Positions 19,921 through 30,263 of a DNA stretch of 64,000 bases are shown here, in pieces; the stretch's first letter is position 1; each line of letters begins with the position of its first letter. A program made the translations under genes and the position numbers. Origin of the DNA: Haliea sp. E1-2-M8 (GTDB lineage: Bacteria > Pseudomonadota > Gammaproteobacteria > Pseudomonadales > Halieaceae); the NCBI RefSeq assembly GCF_030649675.1, contig NZ_JAUTDR010000009.1:62001-126000 (forward strand), given 5' to 3'. The notes below the pieces were generated by a model. The model searched no databases. It was given only the letters and a program-made list of their open reading frames with translations, and was not told where the DNA came from.

Positions 19921-20366
19921 TATTCAATCTCTCCGGCTGAAGCTTCGACGAGGTGGCCACCAATGCGGTGGGAATTGCCTCGGAACAGGGCAATGGGCTG
20001 ATGTGTCTGGTTGACCACGGTAACATCGTAGATGCCACTGCGCCGACCCTGCTGAACCTGGTGCGCCGATGCAGTCAGTTGATCGCCCAAACGGGCCGGG
20101 GCCAAAAATTCAATGCGGGCACCCGCGGCCACGGTGTTGAAATTCTCGCTGTTGCAGGCGTAGGCAAAGCAGCTGTCCGCCAGAGTAAAGATAAGACCGC
20201 CGTGGCAGAGATCGTGACCATTGACCATGTCGGGCTCTACCCGCATGGTCATGGTGGCTGTGCCCGGCGCAATCGACACCAGAGTTACCCCCAGCGCCCT
20301 GCAGGCCTGGTCGCCAACCCACAGGGCCTCACCACAGTCACGGGCCAGCTGTTCCGGCGTGCTCAC
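19920..20366 (-). CDS. paaI: Hydroxyphenylacetyl-CoA thioesterase PaaI
   Basis: A 148-residue hotdog-fold thioesterase. DLCHGGLIFTLADSCFAYAC carries the HGG turn and the catalytic Asp of the PaaI family. It rescues CoA from dead-end hydroxyphenylacetyl-CoA intermediates. The start is GTG, overlapping the paaG TAG by one base (TAGTG), so its translation is coupled to paaG. Confidence 0.92.
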   Translation of the reverse strand: MSTPEQLARDCGEALWVGDQACRALGVTLVSIAPGTATMTMRVEPDMVNGHDLCHGGLIFTLADSCFAYACNSENFNTVAAGARIEFLAPARLGDQLTASAHQVQQGRRSGIYDVTVVNQTHQPIALFRGNSHRIGGHLVEASAGEIE

Positions 20367-21157
20367 TATTCGCCCTTATACTGCGGTGGGCGCTTTTCCA
20401 GAAACGCCGCGACGCCTTCACGGTAGTCCGCGGTCTTGCCCGCGGCCCGCATCAATTCCTTTTCCAGCTCGAGCTGTTGCTCAAGCGTGTTCGCCGCCGA
20501 GGCAGCAAACGCCTGTTTGGTAAAGGCGAAACCCCGGGTGGGCTGGGTGGCCATGGTTTCAGCCAGAGTCTGCGCAGTTGCCTGCAGCTCATCGTCCTCG
20601 ACCACCTGCCAGATCATGCCCCAGGCCAGGGCCTGCTCCGCGGGCACTTTTGGCCCCAGCATGGCCAGGCCTTTGGCCCGGGCCATACCGACCAGACGCG
20701 GCAAGGTCCAGGTACCGCCGGAATCCGGAATCAAACCCAGCTTGGCGAAGGACTCGATAAAACTGGCGGAGCGCGCCGCAATCACAATGTCGCAGGCCAG
20801 CGCGATGTTGGCGCCCGCACCGGCGGCAACGCCATTCACCGCGCAGATCACCGGTTTTTCCATGCCGGTCAGCAGCCGTATCAGTGGGTTATAGTACTTT
20901 TCCACCGAGTCGCCCAGGTCCGGGGGTGCATCCCCGGCGGATACCGAGCGATCGTTTAGATCCTGGCCGGCACAGAACCCGCGTCCGGCACCGGTGAGCA
21001 GCACCGCCCGCACCTGCGGATCGCCGGCGGCGCGGGTCAGCACTTCCCGCACCTCCGCATGCATCGCTGCGGTAAAGCTGTTGAGCGAGTCGGGGCGGTT
21101 CAGCACCAGCCTCGCCACACCCTTGTCGATGGTGAACTCGATATTTTCCCAGGCCAT
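20366..21157 (-). CDS. paaG: 1,2-epoxyphenylacetyl-CoA isomerase PaaG
   Basis: A 263-residue crotonase-fold enzyme that converts the ring epoxide to the seven-membered oxepin-CoA and later shifts a double bond. AGRGFCAGQDLNDRSV and AGAGANIALACD are the oxyanion-hole segments; GLIPDSGGTWTLPRLVG contains the acidic residue typical of PaaG. The start is ATG at 21157 because AGGAGGG lies 9 bases upstream; a TTG two codons earlier is less likely. The gene sits 15 bases after paaZ. Confidence 0.93.
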   Translation of the reverse strand: MAWENIEFTIDKGVARLVLNRPDSLNSFTAAMHAEVREVLTRAAGDPQVRAVLLTGAGRGFCAGQDLNDRSVSAGDAPPDLGDSVEKYYNPLIRLLTGMEKPVICAVNGVAAGAGANIALACDIVIAARSASFIESFAKLGLIPDSGGTWTLPRLVGMARAKGLAMLGPKVPAEQALAWGMIWQVVEDDELQATAQTLAETMATQPTRGFAFTKQAFAASAANTLEQQLELEKELMRAAGKTADYREGVAAFLEKRPPQYKGE

Positions 21158-21172
21158 GAGCAACTACCCTCC

Positions 21173-23215
21173 TCAGTCTTCCCGGCGTTCCACCAGAGTC
21201 AGAATATCGTAGATAGCCACCGGCTCGTCGGCCTGATTGGTCACCTCGATGGCCCACACCACAACGCCATTGGCTTTCTCCTCGCCGCGCCGGGCTTTCT
21301 TGATTTTCTTCTTCACCGTGAGCCGGGCGCGGATAGTATCTCCCGGTGCCACCGGCTCGATGAAGCGCAGGTTCTCCAGGCCGTAGTTCGCAATCACCGG
21401 GCCGGGGGCTGGGTGGACAAACATCCCCGCCGCTGCCGAAATTACAAAATAGCCGTGCGCGACGCGCTTGCCAAAGAATGAGTCCTTGGCGGCGATTTCA
21501 TCAAAGTGGGCGTAGAAATGGTCACCGCTGAGACAGCCGAAATTGACGATATCGGCTTCCGTCACCGTGCGCCGGTGCGTCAGCAGGGACTCGCCCACCT
21601 GCAGGTCCTCGAAGTACTTTTTAAAGGGGTGCATCTCGTCGGAGTAAGTCCGGGCACCGGCGTGATACTCGGAGGTGATCGCCATCAGCGTGGTCGGTGA
21701 CCCCTGCAGAGCGGTGCGCTGCATGTAGTGCTTGACCGCACGCAGGCCACCGAGCTCTTCGCCGCCACCGGCGCGACCCGGGCCGCCGTGTACCAGCGGT
21801 GCCAGCGGCGAGCCGTGGCCGGTTGACTCCGCCGCACAATCGCGGTTGATGATCAACATGCGACCGTGCCAAGGGGCCGTGCCCAGGATAATGTTTCTCG
21901 CCTCGGTGTCGTCGTAGGTGAACAGGGAACCGACCAGGCTGCCCTTGCCGAGGCGGGCAATGGCAATCGCATCGTCGATATCCCGATAGGGCATCAAGGT
22001 GCTTACCGGGCCGAAGGCTTCCACCTCATGCGCAAGAGTCTTGCCGTGGGGGTCATCACAGCGCAACAGGGTGGGCGGGAAGAAGGCGCCGCTGCTGTTG
22101 TCGGCGCCGGTGAGCGGAAAGGTTTCCTGCCCCCCGTAAATCACTTCGCATTCGCTCGCCAGACGCTCGACGCTGGCGCGGACATCCAGCGCCTGGTCGC
22201 GGCCCACCAGCGGCCCCATGCGCACACCCTCCGCGCCCGGGTCGCCGACGGTGGTTTTTTCCAGGCGCGCCTGCAGCGCATTGGCCACCGCCTCCAGAAG
22301 CGCGGCGGGCACGATAACACGACGGATGGCGGTGCACTTCTGCCCCGCCTTGGCCGTCATCTCCCGCGCGACTTCCTTGATAAACAGTTCGAATTCCGGG
22401 TCGTCCGCGGCGACACTTGCGCCGAGTATGGCGCAGTTCAGCGAGTCGGCCTCCATGGTGAACGGCACCGAGTTGGTCACCAGGTTGGGATGGGTACGCA
22501 GTTTGCGTCCGGTTGTCGCCGAACCGGTAAAGGTGACCACATCCTGCTCGAGGAGGTGCTCCAGCAGGTCGCCGGTCGAACCGCAGATGAGCTGGATCGC
22601 GCCCTCCGGAAAGAAACCGCCGGCGATCATTTCCCGCACCATGGCCTCGGTGAGAAAGGCGGTCGGCGTAGCCGGCTTCACGATCACCGGAACCCCGGCG
22701 GCGAGGCTGGGGGCGATCTTCTCCAGCATGCCCCAGCAGGGAAAGTTGAAGGCGTTGATGTGTACCGACACGCCGGGCTTGGAGGTGAGCACATGCCGGC
22801 CGAGAAAGCTGCCGCCCTTGGACAGCCGCTCCACATCACCTTCCACCATGATGACATCGTTGGGCATTTCCCGGCTGACCAGGCTGGCGTACGTAAACAC
22901 CGTGCCGATGCCGCCCTCGATGTCGACCCAGCCGTCTGCGCGGGTGGCTCCGGTGCGTGCCGACAGGGTGTAGAAGTCTTCCTTGCGCTCCATCAAGTGC
23001 TTGGCCATGGCCTTGAGGGCTGCGGCGCGCTCGTGGAAGGTCATGGCGCGCAGGGCAGGACCACCGACGTCGCGCCCGTGGCGCACCATCGCCGCAAAGT
23101 CCACGCCCTCGCTGCCGACCTCGCAAACAGGTTTACCGGTGACCGCGTCATTCACTGTGACACCGCTGCCCGTCCCTTCCTGCCACTGGCCGCTGACATA
23201 GCTCTGCAACTTCAT
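21173..23215 (-). CDS. paaZ: Bifunctional oxepin-CoA hydrolase / 3-oxo-5,6-dehydrosuberyl-CoA semialdehyde dehydrogenase PaaZ
   Basis: A 680-residue fusion, the normal PaaZ length. Residues ~1-520 are an aldehyde dehydrogenase: [31 protein letters not shown] and the active-site Cys in [11 protein letters not shown]. Residues ~535-680 are a MaoC-like (R)-hydratase domain that opens the oxepin ring ([19 protein letters not shown]). The start is ATG at 23215 ([11 protein letters not shown]). The frame is open 54 codons further upstream, but that stretch is intergenic-looking and non-homologous. It is the first gene of the minus-strand paa operon, transcribed from the 23.2-23.4 kb divergent region. 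Confidence 0.95.
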   Translation of the reverse strand: MKLQSYVSGQWQEGTGSGVTVNDAVTGKPVCEVGSEGVDFAAMVRHGRDVGGPALRAMTFHERAAALKAMAKHLMERKEDFYTLSARTGATRADGWVDIEGGIGTVFTYASLVSREMPNDVIMVEGDVERLSKGGSFLGRHVLTSKPGVSVHINAFNFPCWGMLEKIAPSLAAGVPVIVKPATPTAFLTEAMVREMIAGGFFPEGAIQLICGSTGDLLEHLLEQDVVTFTGSATTGRKLRTHPNLVTNSVPFTMEADSLNCAILGASVAADDPEFELFIKEVAREMTAKAGQKCTAIRRVIVPAALLEAVANALQARLEKTTVGDPGAEGVRMGPLVGRDQALDVRASVERLASECEVIYGGQETFPLTGADNSSGAFFPPTLLRCDDPHGKTLAHEVEAFGPVSTLMPYRDIDDAIAIARLGKGSLVGSLFTYDDTEARNIILGTAPWHGRMLIINRDCAAESTGHGSPLAPLVHGGPGRAGGGEELGGLRAVKHYMQRTALQGSPTTLMAITSEYHAGARTYSDEMHPFKKYFEDLQVGESLLTHRRTVTEADIVNFGCLSGDHFYAHFDEIAAKDSFFGKRVAHGYFVISAAAGMFVHPAPGPVIANYGLENLRFIEPVAPGDTIRARLTVKKKIKKARRGEEKANGVVVWAIEVTNQADEPVAIYDILTLVERRED

Positions 23216-23282
23216 GAAGCGCTTCTCCTGTATTATGCGTGTTGGGTGCCGTGGCCCGGCTACCGCTCCGGGCCGCCATTTA

Positions 23283-23321
23283 TGATACACAATGATTACA
23301 TGCTGTAAAGCTTTATGTAAT
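23283..23321. promoter_or_regulatory. Candidate PaaX operator in the paaZ / fadJ-like divergent region
   Basis: The 160-base gap between paaZ and the divergent hydratase/dehydrogenase is much more AT-rich than its surroundings. It contains TGATACA (23283-23289) and an inverted repeat ATTACAT (23295-23301) / ATGTAAT (23315-23321). The element TGATACA recurs inverted (TGTATCA) upstream of paaK and paaX. PaaX regulators are known to bind TGATTC-like half sites. The assignment is inference from position and recurrence. Confidence 0.45.
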
Positions 23322-23375
23322 ACTTTGAGGCTGTGACCAACAGCCTTCAGGCCGCCACTACAGCAAGGAGAACAC

Positions 23376-25475
<2,100 letters not shown>

Positions 25476-25480
25476 GCCCG

Positions 25481-25500
25481 GCGCCGCGGATCAGCGGCGC
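25481..25500. terminator. Perfect hairpin between convergent fadJ-like gene and paaK
   Basis: GCGCCGC (25481-25487) and GCGGCGC (25494-25500) form a 7-bp stem with a 6-base loop, spanning the end of paaK. No T-run follows on either strand. The position between convergent genes 15 bases apart favours a bidirectional termination or mRNA-end role, but evidence is modest. Confidence 0.35.
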
Positions 25501-26789
25501 TTGTCGAACACGCGCTTGGCCTTGCCCTCGGAGCGGGGGATGACGCCAGGCGCGTGCGGCTTCACCGCCGTGGATATCCCGATCATGGACTTGATGCGGT
25601 GCTGCAGGGCCTGGGCCGCGCGCTGCATGTCGCCGGCGTTGACTTCACTGGCCATCTCCACGTGCACCTCCATCGCATCCAGGTGCCCCTCCTTGGTCAC
25701 TTCGATAAAGTAGTGCGGCGCCAGCCCCTCCACCGCGAGCAGCTGCTCTTCAATCTGGGACGGGAACACATTGACCCCACGGATAATCAGCATGTCATCG
25801 CTGCGGCCGGTGATCTTGGCCATACGCCGCATGGTGCGTGAGGTACCGGGCAGCAGGCGGGTGAGATCCCGGGTGCGATAGCGGATAACCGGCATGGCCT
25901 CCTTGGTCAGGCTGGTAAACACCAGTTCCCCCTCCTCCCCATCCGGCAGGACTTCCCCGGTGTCGGGATTGACGATCTCGGGGAAGAAATGGTCTTCCCA
26001 GATGGTCGGCCCGTCCTTGCTCTCCAGGCACTCCTGGGCGACACCGGGGCCCATCACCTCGGACAGGCCATAGATGTCGACGGCGTCGAGGTCGAGCCGC
26101 TGCTCCATCTCCCGACGCATGGCATCGGTCCAGGGCTCGGCGCCGAAGATGCCCACGCGCAGTGACAGTTTGCGGGTGTCGACATTCTGCCGATCCATCT
26201 CATCCGCGATGTTCATCATGTAGCTGGGCGTCACCATGATGATGTCCGGGTCGAAATCAACAATCAGCTGGACCTGTTTTTCGGTCTGGCCACCGGACAT
26301 CGGTATCACCGTACAACCGAGCCGCTCGGCGCCATAGTGGGCACCCAGCCCCCCGGTAAACAGGCCGTAGCCGTAGGAGACATGGACTTTGTCGGCGGCG
26401 CGGCCGCCGGCGGCGCGTATGGAACGGGCCACCACATCCGCCCATACGTCGATATCACCCTGGGTATAACCCACCACTGTCGGCTTGCCGGTGGTACCGC
26501 TGGAAGCGTGAACTCGCACCACCTTGTCCATGGGCACGGCAAACATGCCGAACGGGTAGTTGTCGCGCAGGTCGGTCTTGCTGGTGAAGGGAAATTTGGC
26601 CAGGTCTTCAAGGGTCTGCAGATCGTCGGGATGCACCCCGTGCTGGTCGAACTTCGCCCGATACACCGGCGAGTTGTCATAGGCGTGGTGAAGGGACTGG
26701 CGCAGACGCTGCAGCTGCAGATTGCGCAGTTCATCGACACTTGCGGTTTCTATGGGATGCAGTGGCTCAAGACAGGGGTTGTGGCTCAT
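25491..26789 (-). CDS. paaK: Phenylacetate-CoA ligase PaaK
   Basis: A 432-residue adenylate-forming enzyme that activates phenylacetate to phenylacetyl-CoA, the entry step of the paa pathway. Motifs: HASSGTTGKPTVVGYTQGD (phosphate loop), YGLSEVMGPGVAQEC, and the C-terminal hinge RSDDMLIIRGVNVFPSQIE typical of PaaK. The start is ATG at 26789, with GGAG about 6 bases upstream; an in-frame start 24 codons earlier would run into the promoter. Length equals E. coli PaaK (~437). Confidence 0.95.
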   Translation of the reverse strand: MSHNPCLEPLHPIETASVDELRNLQLQRLRQSLHHAYDNSPVYRAKFDQHGVHPDDLQTLEDLAKFPFTSKTDLRDNYPFGMFAVPMDKVVRVHASSGTTGKPTVVGYTQGDIDVWADVVARSIRAAGGRAADKVHVSYGYGLFTGGLGAHYGAERLGCTVIPMSGGQTEKQVQLIVDFDPDIIMVTPSYMMNIADEMDRQNVDTRKLSLRVGIFGAEPWTDAMRREMEQRLDLDAVDIYGLSEVMGPGVAQECLESKDGPTIWEDHFFPEIVNPDTGEVLPDGEEGELVFTSLTKEAMPVIRYRTRDLTRLLPGTSRTMRRMAKITGRSDDMLIIRGVNVFPSQIEEQLLAVEGLAPHYFIEVTKEGHLDAMEVHVEMASEVNAGDMQRAAQALQHRIKSMIGISTAVKPHAPGVIPRSEGKAKRVFDKRR

Positions 26790-26850
26790 GGAGGCTCCGT
26801 AGTGGCGGATCACGCGGATTATTGTGCTCGCAATATAATACGTTTTTAGT

Positions 26851-26874
26851 TGATTCAGCAATATTTATGTATCA
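26851..26874. promoter_or_regulatory. Candidate PaaX operator between paaK and paaX
   Basis: TGATTC (26851-26856) and TGTATCA (26868-26874) form an imperfect inverted pair in an AT-rich gap between the divergent paaK and paaX genes. TGATTC matches the half site reported for PaaX in other bacteria, and TGTATCA is the inverse of the element found before paaZ. One bound repressor could control both paaK and its own gene. Confidence 0.5.
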
Positions 26875-26985
26875 TTTTTGACGGTGCGTCACAGCTGGGT
26901 TATCCACTGCAGGCGCTGTATCATGCGACTCCGGGCTGCGGCATAGAGTCGACCCTGACCGTCAATGAACTAGAGAGGTAGACCC

Positions 26986-27915
26986 GTGGCACAGCCGCCG
27001 GCCGTCAAGCGCCTGCTGGACACCTTCAGGGCCCGCAAACCGATGCGCAGCACGTCGCTGATCATCACCCTGTTTGGCGATACTGTGTCCCAGCACGGGC
27101 ACACCCTCTGGCTGGGAAGCCTGGTGCATGCGCTGGCCCCCCTCGGAGTAAATGAACGGCTGGTCCGGACCTCCGTATTCCGTCTGGTCAAGGAGGGTTG
27201 GCTGGAGGCCGACAGGGTCGGGCGCCGCAGCTACTATCGCTTCACCGCCCATGGCAATGCCGAGTACGAACGTGCCGCCCGCCGTATCTACGCCACCGAG
27301 GATACCACCTGGGAGGGACACTGGCAGATCCTGATCCCCCTTGCGATTACCGAACGCGACCGCGACGACTTTCGTCGCAGTCTCAATTGGCAGGGCTTCC
27401 GCACGATTGCGCCCGGCACCTTTGCCAAGCCCGGCAGCCCGGGGCAAGCCCTGCGGGAAACCCTGGAGGAATTCGATGCCAGCGACAAGGTCATGCTGTT
27501 CGACGCCACCAGCTCCACGCTGGGCTCGGCCAAACGTCTGCGCAGACTGGTGCACGAGAGTTGGCAACTCGATGCCACCGCAGCGGCCTACCGCGCTTTC
27601 CTGGAGAACTTCCGGCCCCTGCAACGCTGGGCGTCACGGCAGCGGCAGCTGGACCCGGAAGCCGCCTTTATCGTGCGCATCCTGCTGATTCACGATTTCC
27701 GCCGGGCCCTGCTGCACGACACCCCGCTCCCGGAAGAGCTGCTGCCGCCGGGCTGGCCGGGCGCGGAAGCCCTCGTCCTTACCGGTAGCCTGTACCGGGC
27801 CCTGGCCGCGGCTTCCACCGAGTACATAACAGACAACCTGGAGGGCGGTAACGGCGGCTTGCCTGCGGCTGGTGCCAGCTTCGCCGCCCGCTTCCCCAAC
27901 ATCAGGCGCAGCTGA
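26986..27915 (+). CDS. paaX: Phenylacetyl-CoA-responsive repressor PaaX
   Basis: A 309-residue protein, the usual PaaX length. The N-terminal winged helix includes RSTSLIITLFGDTVSQHG and RLVRTSVFRLVKEGWLEAD; the rest carries PaaX-type central and C-terminal domains (YATEDTTWEGHWQILIPL). It starts with GTG at 26986, with GAGAGG upstream. In known systems PaaX represses paa promoters until phenylacetyl-CoA binds. It diverges from paaK and lies at the end of the paa block. Confidence 0.93.
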   Translation: MAQPPAVKRLLDTFRARKPMRSTSLIITLFGDTVSQHGHTLWLGSLVHALAPLGVNERLVRTSVFRLVKEGWLEADRVGRRSYYRFTAHGNAEYERAARRIYATEDTTWEGHWQILIPLAITERDRDDFRRSLNWQGFRTIAPGTFAKPGSPGQALRETLEEFDASDKVMLFDATSSTLGSAKRLRRLVHESWQLDATAAAYRAFLENFRPLQRWASRQRQLDPEAAFIVRILLIHDFRRALLHDTPLPEELLPPGWPGAEALVLTGSLYRALAAASTEYITDNLEGGNGGLPAAGASFAARFPNIRRS

Positions 27916-27926
27916 ACTGCCCCACT

Positions 27927-28141
27927 TGTAGGAGCCCGCTCCGCGGGCGATCGCTCACAGAGTGAGCTCCTACAGGTAGGAGCCCGCTGGCCCAGGCCAC
28001 CTTCTCTGTCCGCTACGCGGCCATTCACCTTGTCCGCGGGCGAAAGGCACACGAATCGCTCACAGAGTGAGCTCCCACAGATAGGAGCACGCTCCGCGGG
28101 CGAAAGGCACACGAATCGCTCACGGAGTGCGCTCCCACAGG
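27927..28141. repeat. REP-like palindromic repeat cluster (three units)
   Basis: Three related units lie between the convergent paaX and oxidoreductase genes. Unit 1 (27927-27974) folds as a long stem, TGTAGGAGC pairing with GCTCCTACA, enclosing two small hairpins, CCCGC-TCC-GCGGG and GCTCAC-AGA-GTGAGC. Unit 2 starts at 27975, is interrupted by about 45 unrelated bases and ends at 28080. Unit 3 is 28081-28141. A 48-base block at 28033-28080 recurs at 28093-28140 with two mismatches (period 60). The pattern resembles the TAGGAGC-type extragenic repeats of gammaproteobacteria. Unit 3 overlaps the last codons of the neighbouring gene. Confidence 0.8.
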
Positions 28142-29577
28142 GGTGCCAGCAGCCGGCGCTTGCCATCCTGACTCAGGGCAATACCGGGTTCGTCAAGATC
28201 CTTGCGGTCCCACAGCTCACAGGTGACCTGCTTGTGTTTCTGGTCCAGCCCCTCGCAGTAATTGCTGTAGCGACAGACGATGACCTCGGCACCGTGGCCG
28301 GTCCTGACCTTCTCGAACCAGTCCGGATCCGCCAGGGCCTGGCGTGCGAGACCAATAATATCGGCCTGGCCGCTCTGCAATATGTCCTCTGCGGCCTTGA
28401 AGCCGAAAATGCCCCCCGCCACTACCAACGGCGTCGTCAGGCCGGATGCCCGCAGGTGCTGGCGAATGCTCTCGACCGGGCCTATATTGCGCCCGAAGGG
28501 TCCCTGCTCATCCGAAATGTAACCCGGCATGCACTCGTAGCCGCTCTTGCCGGTGTAGGGGTAAGCGGCCCACCCCACTTTCGGTTGCTTGGCGTCATCG
28601 AACTTGCCGCCCCGTGACAGGGACAGGAAATCCATGCCCGCGTCCGCGAACCGATGGGCGAAATAGCGCGCATCCGCGAGACCGCTGCCGCCCTCAATAA
28701 TCTCGTCACTGAGAAAGCGGCACCCGACCGCAAACTCGGGGCCAGTTGCCTCACGCACGGCCTGATAGACCTCCAGCGGCACCCTGACACGCTGCTCCCG
28801 GCTGCCACCATAACCATCATCGCGAGTATTCGTGGCGGAGAGGAATGACGCCATGGTGTAGGCGTGAGCGTAGTGCAGTTCAACGCCATCGAACCCCGCC
28901 TGCTGTGCTCTGGACGCGGCCCGGGCAAACAGGCCGGGCAGTGTGGCCGGCAATTCCGCGATTGCCGGCACCTGGGTGTCGGTCACCCGCTCCCGGTAGC
29001 CGTACTGCATGTCTTCCCACTCCTTGACGCTGAGCACCGACTGCAGGGCCTCGGGGTCGAGGCTGCGCAGATGTTCGCGCACGCTGTCCTCCGGCGCATC
29101 CTCAAGCTCGAGGGCCCGGCGATGTGCCGGGGTAATCTGCAGAAAGCGGTCGAGAAATTTCTCCGGTTGCGGGCGCCGGCGGATGGTCAGGAAGTCGATG
29201 AGCTGGATCAGCAGCCGGGTCTTGCCGCCGCTGGCCCTGTGCACGGTTTCGGCCAGTTTGGCCAGTCCGGGGATATAGCGATCGTCGCCTATACGCAATA
29301 GCGGACCGCTGGGGACATCCCGGATGCCGGTGGCCTCCACCACGATAACGCCGGGCCTGCCCCGGGCAAAACGTTCATACCACTGCAGGACATCCTCGGT
29401 AACTTCCCCCGCCTCGTTCGAGCGCCAGGGCACCATCGCCGGCACCCAGGTACGCTGCACCAGGCTGAGCGGACCCACCCGCAGCGGAGAGAACAACAGG
29501 CTGGCTGCAGCCTCGCTGCGGTCCGGCCAATCATCTTCAACGGCGGTGTACTTGATTCTCTCGGGCGGCTTCCACAT
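28120..29577 (-). CDS. Old Yellow Enzyme-family NADH:flavin oxidoreductase
   Basis: A 485-residue FMN-dependent TIM-barrel oxidoreductase. Landmarks: GVELHYAHAYTMASFLS (substrate-binding and catalytic His/Tyr region), NTRDDGYGGSREQRVRVPLE, and a C-terminal FMN phosphate site (LVVAGGIFGFKAAED, then IGLARQALADPDW). The start is ATG at 29577, with GGAG about 10 bases upstream; a TTG seven codons earlier lies inside a regulatory palindrome. It resembles the reductase half of the fusion at 30.3 kb and has its own palindromic operator, so it is probably part of the same regulon, reducing an unsaturated ring or enoyl intermediate. The last codons (encoding LWERTP) lie in a repeat unit, so the original 3' end may have been replaced. 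Confidence 0.85.
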   Translation of the reverse strand: MWKPPERIKYTAVEDDWPDRSEAAASLLFSPLRVGPLSLVQRTWVPAMVPWRSNEAGEVTEDVLQWYERFARGRPGVIVVEATGIRDVPSGPLLRIGDDRYIPGLAKLAETVHRASGGKTRLLIQLIDFLTIRRRPQPEKFLDRFLQITPAHRRALELEDAPEDSVREHLRSLDPEALQSVLSVKEWEDMQYGYRERVTDTQVPAIAELPATLPGLFARAASRAQQAGFDGVELHYAHAYTMASFLSATNTRDDGYGGSREQRVRVPLEVYQAVREATGPEFAVGCRFLSDEIIEGGSGLADARYFAHRFADAGMDFLSLSRGGKFDDAKQPKVGWAAYPYTGKSGYECMPGYISDEQGPFGRNIGPVESIRQHLRASGLTTPLVVAGGIFGFKAAEDILQSGQADIIGLARQALADPDWFEKVRTGHGAEVIVCRYSNYCEGLDQKHKQVTCELWDRKDLDEPGIALSQDGKRRLLAPLWERTP

Positions 29578-29601
29578 GCGGCAGGCTCCAGTTTGCAACT
29601 G

Positions 29602-29629
29602 GAAAACATTTTAGGTCTAAAATGTTTTC
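29602..29629. promoter_or_regulatory. 28-bp palindrome, candidate MarR operator 1 (upstream of OYE gene)
   Basis: A 28-base palindrome with a single mismatched pair, at the centre. The core is TTTTAGGTCTAAAA. It lies in the 75-base gap between the marR stop and the start of the oxidoreductase, so it would govern that gene from a promoter separate from marR. The core is shared with three other sites in the window. Confidence 0.6.
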
Positions 29630-29652
29630 GGTGCAAGATCCCCGGTTCGGGC

Positions 29653-30150
29653 TTACTGCGGACCCTGCTTCACCCGGTCCAGCAGGGCCATGAGCTGGTC
29701 CACCTCGCGTGACTCGAGATGCCCCAACAGGCCGATGATCCATTGCTCGTGGCGCAGTGCCATGCGGGCGAAGGCCTTGCGCCCTTTCGGGGTCAGCTTC
29801 ACCATGAAAGTACGCCGGTTGTCCGGCAGCGGGCTGCGATCCACCAGCCCCTCACTTACCAGCTGCGCCGCTATTCCGGAGACATTACCGCCGGAAACCA
29901 TCAGGCGGCGGGACAGCTCCCCCATGGTGAGGCCCTCCGGCACCCGCTCCAGCTGCGCCAGGAAATCGAACCGTGGCAAGGTGGTATCGAATTCCTCGCG
30001 CAAAGCACCGCGCAGGCGTGTTTCAATGAAGCTGGAACAGGTCAGCAAACGCAGCCAGAGCTTGATCGAATGGTGATCATCTTCGTGCAGGCGGGTTTCA
30101 TGATTCAGCCGCGGGGCGCTGCCAGACTCATTGATCACGGTACTGTCCAT
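29653..30150 (-). CDS. MarR-family regulator of the aryl-CoA/indole catabolic region
   Basis: A 165-residue single-domain MarR protein: dimerisation helix KLWLRLLTCSSFIETRLR, helix-turn-helix LTMGELSRRLMVSGGNVSGI, wing PLPDNRRTFMVKLTPKG. Close relatives sit in CoA-dependent aromatic clusters, including those with salicylyl-CoA or aminobenzoyl-CoA monooxygenases, and MarR proteins regulate known auxin-degradation (iac and iad) loci. A palindrome of the shared type abuts its start codon (30150/30151), implying autoregulation, and it is divergent from the monooxygenase operon. The effector is not readable; an aromatic acid or its CoA ester is likely. Confidence 0.88.
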   Translation of the reverse strand: MDSTVINESGSAPRLNHETRLHEDDHHSIKLWLRLLTCSSFIETRLRGALREEFDTTLPRFDFLAQLERVPEGLTMGELSRRLMVSGGNVSGIAAQLVSEGLVDRSPLPDNRRTFMVKLTPKGRKAFARMALRHEQWIIGLLGHLESREVDQLMALLDRVKQGPQ

Positions 30151-30170
30151 ATATTTTAAGCATAAAATGT
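30151..30170. promoter_or_regulatory. Candidate MarR operator 2 (touching the marR start codon)
   Basis: An imperfect 20-base palindrome with core TTTTAAGCATAAAA, immediately upstream of the marR ATG and in the divergent region with the monooxygenase fusion gene. Two mismatched pairs. Same architecture as the sites at 29602 and 40986. Confidence 0.6.
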
Positions 30171-30190
30171 TTGCGCTATACCGGGGATTC

Positions 30191-30206
30191 GCTTTAAGCT
30201 TAAACT
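30191..30206. promoter_or_regulatory. Candidate MarR operator 3 (upstream of monooxygenase operon)
   Basis: A perfect 12-base palindrome TTTAAGCTTAAA (30193-30204) about 60 bases before the start at 30264. It is shorter than the other sites but has the same core spacing and lies on the opposite side of the divergent region from operator 2. Confidence 0.45.
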
Positions 30207-30263
30207 ATTGTCATCAACCTGGCGAGCAATCGCCCCGTTCTCACGAACGAGTTGGAGAGTATT

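Noticed and set aside
18172-20001. A 609-codon plus-strand open frame opposite paaA and paaJ
   Set aside because: Both paa genes beneath it have full catalytic motifs; the plus frame has none and crosses two genes.
28033-28140. Possible CRISPR array from the 60-base periodicity
   Set aside because: Only two regular copies, palindromic internal structure, no distinct spacers and no cas genes.
27690-28166. A minus-strand frame with repeated Cys/Leu/Ser-rich peptide
   Set aside because: The peptide repetition is just translated REP-like DNA; there is no ribosome site and it overlaps the end of paaX.
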